Source: Brachycybe producta
Lineage: Eukaryota; Arthropoda; Diplopoda; Playtdesmida; Andrognathidae
DNA: 64,000 nt
Direction of reading: 5' to 3'
Assembly (NCBI GenBank): GCA_036925085.1
Contig: JAUPFP010000024.1
Coordinates: 2,390,001 to 2,454,000 of the forward strand
Part shown: positions 52,001-62,557 of the stretch, piece by piece
How the letters are laid out: every line of letters begins with the position of its first letter
How positions within the stretch are numbered: the stretch's first letter is position 1
Position numbers and translations under genes: made by a program
Notes under the pieces: generated by a model
What the model saw: only the letters and a program-made list of their open reading frames with translations
Database searches by the model: none
What the model was told of the DNA's origin: nothing

Positions 52001-55000
52001 GCAAAAAGCGCTGGCATCGTTTTTCAATTGAGCCCATAGACCAAAGGTTAAAGAAAAAAACGTTAATTTTAAAACACACAGTCGCGGCGGCAATATGTTT
52101 GTTGTTCATATTAAAGTTGTCCAATTTTGATGGTTCCTAGTGCAATGAGCACCTTAAATATATGCTGATCGAGTGATAGAATGACAAAAAATTGGTAAGT
52201 GCGGTTCTATTTTTAAAAACTATTTGAAAATCGCGAATTTCTAACTCTTATGTTTAAACTCCATGGAGTACAACCTCGTTAGAAAAAAAAAACATCCATT
52301 AAAATGCTCTAAAAATAATTTTTAAAAACCCACAAATGAACCACAGTGAAGCCAACACATTGGCGCACATGCTGATTTTTTTTCCGGGTTTTAAAAATTA
52401 TTTTTACGTATTTTTATGGATGTCTTTTCTTATTTGAGCGTACTCAATAGAGTTTAACATAAAAAGTTAGAAATTCGCGATTTTGAAATATTTTTTTAAA
52501 AATAGAACCGCACACTGGCGTAGCTAGGCACCCGCAGGACCCGCAACTGCGGGGGGGGGGCGCAGCAGGTTTGGGGGCGCAAAAAACAAAATGAAAGTCG
52601 ATTTATTTTCGAAAATAAATCGACTTTCATTTAATATTTACTTTTAAAAACTACATAGTTGCACTAGTAAATATTCATGGGAGGGGCGGGCAGTGGCGTA
52701 GCTAGGGACCCACCAGACCCGCAACTGCGGGGGGGGGGGGGGGGCGCAGGAAGTTTGGGGGCGCAAAAAACAAAATGAAAGTCGATGTATTTTCAAAAAT
52801 AATTGAATAAATTAAGCAAGTGATTCCTAATCACTCGCTTAATTTATTCAGTTATTTTCAAATATAAATTGACTTTCATTTCGTTTATTGTGCTTAGAAA
52901 TTTTTATAGGGGGTACTATTTTGATGAACAGCGGAAAGGTCCGAACAACAGTACGAACAGTCGGAAAAATAGTAGGAGCAGTCCGAAGGTTTGGTTTAGT
53001 AAAATTAAGTTGTTGCAGGGAGTCTGGGGGGGGGGGGGGCGCAGACCCCGACTTTTTTTTTTAAAAGAATTATTAAATCAAATTAGTCCATTGTTCCGAC
53101 TGTTCTGTAATTTGTTCAATGGGAGGAACGGTCATAAAAATGGACAAATTTGATTTAATAACGCTAAAAAATGGGGGGCTGCGCCCCCCAGGCCCCCTGC
53201 AACAAACTTCATTTTACTAAACCTAACCTTCCGACTGTTCTTACTGATCCGCCGTTCATCAAAATAGCACCTCCCCCCAGTATGAGGCTAAGTGGAGGGG
53301 GACTTAAAGGGAGCGCAACGTTTTAAGCAGCCCGGGGGGGCGCAAAGTTTTACGCGGCAGGGGGCGCAACCAAGCCTAGCTACGCCACTGGAACCGCACT
53401 TACCAATTTTTTGTCATTCTATCACTCGGTGAGCATATATCTAAGGTGCACAAATTTTTGTTTGCTCACTACACTCGCTGAACGTTAGTGCAAAACAGCA
53501 ATAAAAATTGAAAAAAAAGGACCCAATTGAAATTTTTGGTGGAGGTCTAGGCATTTTGGGAGTTTTTTTATTTATTACTGGCTTGTAAATATTTTTTTTT
53601 CACCGGCCCAGTGAAGCGGTTCTTATCCGCCGAGTTTGCCTATGAAACTTCGTACTTTAACTTGAACCACCTGAACCGGGCTTACAACACGGCAAACCCC
53701 CTATTTTATTTTAGTATCTCTGAACAGGGTTTTTTTTCTCTCTCTATATATATTGGAACCCTAGCTTCAGAGTGTTCAACTTGAAGTTTCAAGTACCACA
53801 TTTAGTACTTGAATTGAGGGAACGTAATAAACACATGCGTGCCAACAAAAACAACAACCGTAATAACATTTAACAGCGAACGAAAAAGCAATTGAACACA
53901 AGTAAAATGTGCGTTGCAATTAGCTCAAATGATGAGGTTGAATATTATCTACTTTTTACTTTAACTTTGTTAGTGTGATCAATTTTGATGAATTCATTAA
54001 ATCTAAACATAATTGCTTTTTTTTTTTCTCTTCAATACCAAAAACGTCCTAAAAATCACTTAGAAATTATGGTAGCAGCCAGCAACGACAGCAAAATAAT
54101 TAAATTCTCTCTCTCCATCTCTCTCTCACTCTTTCTCTCTCAACTTTGGTCGTTGTGTTTTACCTTCACGCCTCATTAACATATTATACATTTACTGTTT
54201 TATTCTACATGATGATGATGATAATGATTATTTAGATTTTTAGTGATTAGACATCATTTTATATACATATAGAAATAAAAGTACATGTTAAAAAACACAC
54301 TAGAACATAATTATACAGATATATATCTAAACCAACTAATATGTCATTTGTTCTACTTGGTTAAAAGTTTTTATATGAGATAATCATTGGTTTTTTTAAG
54401 GTGGTGCAATAGTTATTTATTTTGTTTTTGTTCCCTCAGATGGCGCCACTGCAGTGACTAATGCTAAGCTCCTATAGAAGTTTATGTACAATTTGGACGC
54501 AAAAACGTCATGACGCAAACTAAAAAAGTTTGCATGACGTTTTTGAAACAACGTTACAACAAAAAAAAAATTCAAAATTTCTTTCAAAACTAGAATGGTA
54601 AAAAAAGCTAAACGTTTTTTATTGTAATATCTTTAAAAAAATAAACATTTTATGGCAGTTCGAAAATACCCGTTTTTATTTTCTTCATATTGACATTTCA
54701 TGAAAACTATTTTCGCCTTTTTCAAACTGTCATAATAAATTTATTATTAAAAAAATATTATCATAAAAATGGTTTTAGCATAATCTTCTACCATTCTAGT
54801 TTTTAAAACAATTTAAATTTTTTTATAATGTTGTTTCTAAAAAAAAAACGTTCGCTTGACGTTTTTGCGTCTAAATTTTACAATATGGGAGATAAAATGT
54901 CATTTGTTCTGCTTGTTTAAAAGTTTTTATGTGAGGCACTCATTGGAGTTTTTTTTATTTAAATAATGCTTTTTCATAAATCCTTTAATATTGTAATATT

Positions 55001-58000
55001 TGTAATATAAAGTCAATTATTCTGGTCAACTACTGAGGTCCTTCACCATTATCACACGCCACATATGTCCATCATTATTATTTCCTCACTAAAAAGCTGT
55101 TTTGCCTCTTCTACTTTCAACAATGATTGACTGAATGAGGCAAAAACCAAATTAACCATAGTCATAAATTCCATTTCATAACATTTAATTTGATTTCGTA
55201 TATATTTTTGTGTACCGTACACAATTTTGTTACTACGTCTGTCTCTATTTTTTGGCATTCATTCAGTAGGCCCTACAGAAAAAAGTAAACCATATTAAAT
55301 GAATGTCAAATAAAAAAGACAAATTTCAAATAGGTTTTAGCAAAAGTCGACAAACAACATAAATGCAAACTCATAAAATGAAATTTCTGAGGTTTTTTTT
55401 TTATATATTTAACAAGATGTGTTTTCTATAAAATGAATAATAATGAAAACCAAACACGTAGAAACTTTGTAATAATCTATTTTTTTGTTAAAACAAATTT
55501 GATTACAAATTATAGTTGGAGCAAGAGTATTATAGACAGAAGACAGACAATTCTGCGAAAGAAGAAAAAGTGAAAAATAAATAAAATGATGTCTTAAATT
55601 ATAAAGAAGAAGAAGAAGAAGAAGAAGAAAAAAGCATCAGTTCGATTGACCCAGTTACAACTATGTCATACATTATATGACCATGAACAAAAACCAAGTC
55701 AATATTCAAATAAACAAACAAAAAGCTCAAATTGCAAACTTTTACAAATTTTCTTCTTGTTTGTATTCAATTTCAATTTCAATTTAATCAGAGGTATTAT
55801 ATCATAAAACTAAAACGAAAAAAAAAAATCTGAGGACATCACAAAGTTTAGAGAACGTAAAGGCTAAAAATTTTGGATTTTATATCATTTGTACAGTATG
55901 ACACATAAGTCAGTTGACAAATAAGAAATCATTTCGAATTAAAATTTTAATCATATTTCTTTTTTTTTACTGCAAAATTAACTAAATATATAACTAAATT
56001 AACTAAATATATAACTTTAAAAAAGTTTACTTCTATCTTTAATTATGTCAACATTTTTAAGATGGAAACCCCTTCTAGATAATTACAAAGTTGCTACAAG
56101 ATGGCGTTGTAACAATTACAATTAGTACTCTGCTAGCAGCCAAATAGGCCTATGGCAGAGGGACATAAAAGTCCACATGCAGCAGCATTAAGCATTGTCA
56201 AACACATTGTAACCAAATTAAAGCCAATTAAAACATCTCTTGTGTAATTAAATTGGCCTAACCTCGACTTTTATTAATTTTGCTCTTTTCTTTTACACGA
56301 AACAAACTTTATTCTCACCAGAAAAGATTAACAAATTTAATGATATTTCTTCATAATTATTCTAAATTTCTTTTAAATAACATTTTTGACAAAAAATTTC
56401 TAACAAATTAGAAATAACTCATTAAAGCCAAGGCTTAAAATTTCAGAATCTCTTCCATTAATTATCCTTAATCTAGATGCAAGAGTTATTTTTATGAAGA
56501 TATCTTTTTTTAAAAAATAAACTTTTCATGCGATTTTTTAAAAGGCGGTCGCGGTTGGCCACCGTTTTGTCACATATTTTTAATAAAAAAAATGCAAAAT
56601 TTGAACATTTTAAAACAATCATAAAAAGTTTATTTCAAAATATATCATTGTACAATTTGTCATTTCATTTACTCTTCTAGTTTCAAACGAATCTTGAAAT
56701 TGCAGCATTCCCCCCCCCCCACAAGCAACACCCGTTACCATTTTAAGAATATATATTTGAGTCCACACTGTAACACCCTACAATCAGGACTTTTTAGATT
56801 GGTGACGCACGCAATGTAGCTCTTAAATCCCATTTTATGAGCACCAAATTTCAAATTTCCTCTTATTGTGCTCATCTTTCATTCCCTAAAACACACAAAC
56901 CATTATGAACCAAAGACACGTATATATACATATAATACTAAAACATAAATGATATAAATAAAAATATAATACAAACATTCAAACAATTCCTAACTTTGCT
57001 TACCGTAGTAACTATCTTGAAAGTTACGCAACAAAAAATTGCTCAAAAAAAGGCCATTTCTTCTTTTAAAAAAAAGACAGAAAAGTGAAAAAGAAAAACA
57101 AAACAAAACTTATATCAACGCAAGTTTCTACTTAAGATTACCTTTCATTGACTTAACAACAAAAATAAATAAAAGAAGAAGAAAAAAAGCATCAAAGAAG
57201 AAACAGAAAAATTCCATTGAAGTTAACCATAAAAATATCTCCAGAGTTCATTTCAAACAATGTCACATTGTCCAGTCCATTTAATGTCGGTAAACGCTTA
57301 AAAGGAATAAACTGCAATAGTAAACAATGTTCAGTTCCCTAAAGAAATATAATACATCTGAATTCACAAAGTTCTACATTCCAAGAATTTTCTAAATGTG
57401 AGCGAAGCCCCTTGACATAGGCAATCACTGAATACAACTATGCTATACAGCGAAAACTCTTTGATAATTAAGTAAGCATTGGAAAACCAGTTTGTTTTTT
57501 CACCAATAAAACTGGGTGCAACCGGAAACTACACATTTAATTTAATCTTCTCTAAAAAGCATCTGGATTAGATACCCAGGCTTTCTTCAGAAGGCCCTCC
57601 CCACGTTGTTTCCGGACACTACTTATCTGTTTTTCTTTACAGCAGCGGTCGCCAACCTTTCGGACCTCACGGACCACTGAATTCAAAATTTTAAATCCCG
57701 CGGACCACTAATACGATTTTTTTTTAAAAAGATAAATCCGTTTGTGAAATAATGATCAGAGAACTTCCATTTTATTAATAGAAAATCTTTAAAGGTTGTT
57801 TAATTGTAACAAAATTATTAAAGTTAGTTTAATTATTAGAAAATAATTGAAGCTTAGGGGAGAAGCAGCGTGTGGTGGGGGAAACTGAACGAAATGTAGC
57901 TCTCCTCGCGTGCCGCCGTATTTCACGAGAACTGTACTGGGACTCCAGTACATTTCGTGAATTTAGTGCAATAGAAAGGCGAAAATTGTCGTTCAGAATA

Positions 58001-61000
58001 GAAGAATTTATTAAGAATATATTTTTTTGTTTTATTATTAATAAAAACAAAAAAATGCAAATATTGTCCAGATTTTTCTGCGAACCACCGGTTGGCGACC
58101 GCTGATTTACAGCATGCATTATAATAGCGTTTTTATTTCGTTTTCAAATGCGCTCAAAATAACGGAAGTTAAATAAATGACATACAGACCAAAAAAAAAT
58201 ATGCATAAAACAATGCAAAGAATGTTTTCTTTATAATATATTGAACAGGTCAACCATTTTCACGCTTAACAAGACTCCAAACTATAAAATTATCAACTCA
58301 TTCGTTGTGAATATGGCTTTTTATTGCATAAAAAGTAAATGTTGTCCAAGGTTTTAAAAGTCGTCATCCGCAATAATTAATATATTAATTAAAATAAATA
58401 CATAACCAAAAACATTTGTGACATGCTTTCATTTTTGTTTCGTTTAGCAAATCCTGTTAAAAAATCATTATTTCATTAACACACGAAATGGAGGAAAAAG
58501 ACCGGAATATTGTTTCGTGTTAATTTCTATTCTATTCTAAGAAAATAAATATGTCGTGTTTTCCGAATTTTCGTTATAAACCTGTTTTTTTATTGTATTT
58601 TTTTGTTTAGTAAACTCCTTGTTAAAAATTATTATTTATTTCACCAACACATACTACATGTAAATGATTTTTTTTGTGTTAAATAAATTTCGAGTTAAAA
58701 GAAATATTTTCTATTCTATTCTAAATAACAAGACCGAACATATATATCGTGTTATCTGATTTTTCGTCTTAAACGGTATTTGTAGACCATTAGTTGAACA
58801 TTACTGATTTAATAAAGTGTGAAATTATTATTTTGACTAGTGGGGTAACCCGTCATAAATGACGGGAGCGAAATTTACAGGCAATTGTGCCCAGCATTAG
58901 AATTTCTTTTCCTCCGCCCTTTTATGACGTCAGACCAAGTAACAAACCAATTAAAAATTGATGACGTTCATAAAAGGGCGGATCAAAAAAATTCTAATCC
59001 TGGGCATAATTGCCTGTGATAAACTAAAGTTTAATTTTGCTACTATTTTCCCCTCCCCTTTTATATTTGAAAGAGAAAATGAGCGTTTCATTTTCTCTGG
59101 TGTGCGCATGCACTCCTTTCATTTCAATTGCAGTCACCCCCTCCCACTTTTATCTCCCTCCACGTTTCTCTCTCCCCCCCCTTCTACACTTTCCAACCTT
59201 TTCCCCCCTCTCCAATTTAATATCATGGGGTTCTTGGATGGGGAGTGTGCAACACATAGATTGACCTTGAGAAAAAAAAGCGGTCCATTTATTCATTTAA
59301 ATTTATATTAATTCCGACGTACTTCAAGGTTTTTGTCCTTGTTTGTACAGTGTTAATCACACACAAGCAGACCTGGATAATATATATGTTTTCAGATATA
59401 ATGATTAAACGATTTACAGTGAAAACTGTTTAACACACAAAACAAAAACGGATAACACTAAATATGTTTGGTTCGATCCCTTATACCTTCGACACACATA
59501 CATAGTTAAGTGCATTTAAATATTAAACACGTTCTACAGAGCCCTGTGAAGGACAAATGGACAATATGTCGAATTCAATTTATTCAGTTAATAATCGCAA
59601 AATATTGAGTTAATACTTAAATATAAACTATTGAAAAAATATTGATTTAGTATTTTAATTTAAAATATTAATAATAAAGTCAATTTTTATTTGGATTCAT
59701 GTCCTTAACTGGATACCGTATAATTCATCTAAACACATTTAATTTGAATTCATTTAGCTCATGTGTGTACAAGAAATTAGAATAGCATAAAAATTAATTT
59801 CTTTTAACACGAAAAAATATTCTCATTTCGTGTAAAGCTGTTTCAACTATATTAATATCTATGCTGTATAAAACAAAAATTAAGATCTCTAACTGCATAA
59901 AAGTGACATTTATAACTAGAAACCTAATGTAAACTAAAATGTTGCCATTTACTAAACATTAAATTTAGTTAAATAGCTAAAGAATGTAATGGAATGCAAT
60001 TTGTGCCAGTAATAAAATAAAACTTAATAGTTCTGCGGCTGAGTTAAAAAAGAATGTACAACTCAAATGGACGGAGGACATAGTACACATTTCGTCGTTT
60101 AAAAATAAAACATTAAACGTTTGAAAACGAGCTTTCAACACATGAATTTTAAGTGCTCTTTTCATAATATGAAAAATACTTGAAATAGAAGCAAAACTAC
60201 GGCGCCGCGCCGCCTTCTTCTTCATTTCTTTTAGTTTCACTTATTTCATATTCAAATACGGAAAAAACCGAAAACCAATGAAATATTTTTTTTTCTTCCC
60301 TGTTAGTTACAAAAAAAAAACCCTTATTGTGACAAGTGAAAAAAAAACCTATTGTGACAAGATGGAAGAAAATCTGAAAAATTCTTTTATTTATGATGCT
60401 GTTTTTTCTTTTCAAATAATAGATTTTCATTAGAAATTTGTAGTCAGTTAAGAGGAGGAGAAATAGGGAGAGAGGGAGGTCAACTAACCATTTAACCCAA
60501 GGCAGAACTAAAAAAAACCCCCTTCAAATCAATAAAAGTAATTATGCCAAACAATTGTGTGAACACAAAAATAAAATTTGGCACAAAAGAAACTATTAAC
60601 TGTAGATCTGTTATCACAAAAACATTCATTTCACACACGAAATAATGAAAATAATGACTTAAGAGATATTTTCAGTTATTTTTTTTTTTGCTGAGCAAAA
60701 AAAAAATATTAGAAACTTACGAAAATAATTTATAAAGTCTATCATTTGATAAGGGTACTTTTGATTACTCTCTGTCTTTCTGTTTGCAAAAATGAAAAAA
60801 AAACTTCAAAGTATTTTTAGAAACTAGAAGGGCAGCTCAATCCTCTAAAAAATATTTTCAAAATAAAACTGAAAATGACCCAACTTTGTGACCCAAGTGC
60901 AGATTGTAAAGGCAATCATCATCAAATAGAGCAACTGCAATTATGCATTTTCTAATCAAAAAAAGGGTGGTTAGAAGCTAGATGCATGGTTACTACCAAT

Positions 61001-62520
61001 TATCAGCTAGAATTCTAGCCTCTGACCTGTCTTTTTGATTGAACTAACCATAATTTTTGGTTGATCTAAACGGAATTATAACTTCACAATTGATTCCAGA
61101 GATGGGTAAATGTCACAAAAGTCATGTTTTATACATTGACGTATAATGCGTGACGTATTATACTGTATAAAACATATAAAACCTAAAAACTATTATAAAA
61201 TCACAAATTTAATGCCTATAAAAAATATTAAACCGCACTCATCCCAATCATTGTATCAAGTTTGTTATCATTTAACTTGATTCAAGTTAAATGAAACCTA
61301 ACATAATACAATGAGTGAGCCGGCAGAAAAAAACGTATTAAGCAGACCAGCATCCCCACAGCTATGCTGGAAATCCTGTCTTCGAACTGGTCTTATGTTC
61401 GTTCTGCAATAAGGAATAGGCTCTCTTTAGAAAAATCCAGAAAAACTTCTTTACATTTGTCACTTCTTAAAGTGCAAGCTAAACAACATTCTGATGAACG
61501 TTAATTGCTCATAAATATTTCAATTAACAGTTACATTTAAGTTTTAAAATATTTAATTTTTCTTTTCAGCCTTTTTTTTGCTGCAAGTTTTTTAGTTTTT
61601 TCCATTGCAAATCTGCAACTGTTTTTTTAAACGAAAACACTTTGTTTTGAACATTTAAAAAATCTTGTAATTTGGTTTTATTAAACTTTTTGTACTTTTT
61701 TTTAGTTTTATAAGTTTTTTTTATACATACACAAAATAACAGTTTTATACGTCACGTATTATACGGTATAAAACCACGTATAATACGTAACGTATTATAC
61801 CTACCCATTGTTGCAATTGACTCTCGAGCCACAACAGATTGAAGAAAAAAAATTTGCTTGATATTGCATAAAAATCCGAACCCTAATCATAGAAAAAATT
61901 GTTACTAACTGACAGACAGAGACCCTCTACACCCACTACAAATACAATTTGCTCATTGGATTAATACTCAACAGTCAAGTTTTCAGGCAACACAGGCAAT
62001 CAACCTTTTTTTTGTGTTGACATAATGACAAGAAAAAGCAAACTGTCACAAGGACATAAGGAAAGAAAAATACGCTAATAATATTGGGATCTAAGCTCAC
62101 AAGAGAGAGACAGACACACAAAAAGATAGATAAAAAATTAAGCTATGCTTTGAAATTTTCACTGTGTGTGATTCAATCACTTATGGGGGTGAGGGTGAGG
62201 TTATAATATATGGATAAAACCTACACTCATTTCTTTCATCAGTTGGTCTATTGACCTAATCTTTCAATTGATTGAATAGGATCAGTGATATGAATAAACA
62301 AATTCTAAAAAAAGACATTTTTACAAAGTTACAAACATAATTCAAATTACAAAACGGTTTTTTTTATTTAAAAAAAGAGCACCAAAATGTTAAAACATTA
62401 GTAATTTAACCTCAAACCTCGCCCTCAAAAATTGAAATTAGTGAGAAAAAAAAAGATCAAATTTCACCTTAAAAATAAACCATAACCTAATTTATGCAAA
62501 TATTTAATGATTAAAAACAT

Positions 62521-62557
<37 letters not shown>

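Larger units (their letters stand above)
60885..61881. mobile_element. FB-3 foldback MITE, copy 2, split by a hAT element
   Basis: The left part (TTTGTGACCCAAGTGCAGAT to TTCACAATTGATT) and the right part (AATTGACTCTCGAGCCACAA to ATATTGCATAAAAATCCGAA) are the two halves of FB-3. The interval 61096-61814 is foreign. Confidence 0.8.

Noticed and set aside
52869..53153. 94-codon open frame in the GC-rich complex
   Set aside because: It reads through poly-G and inverted arms, has no recognisable motif and no conserved partner.
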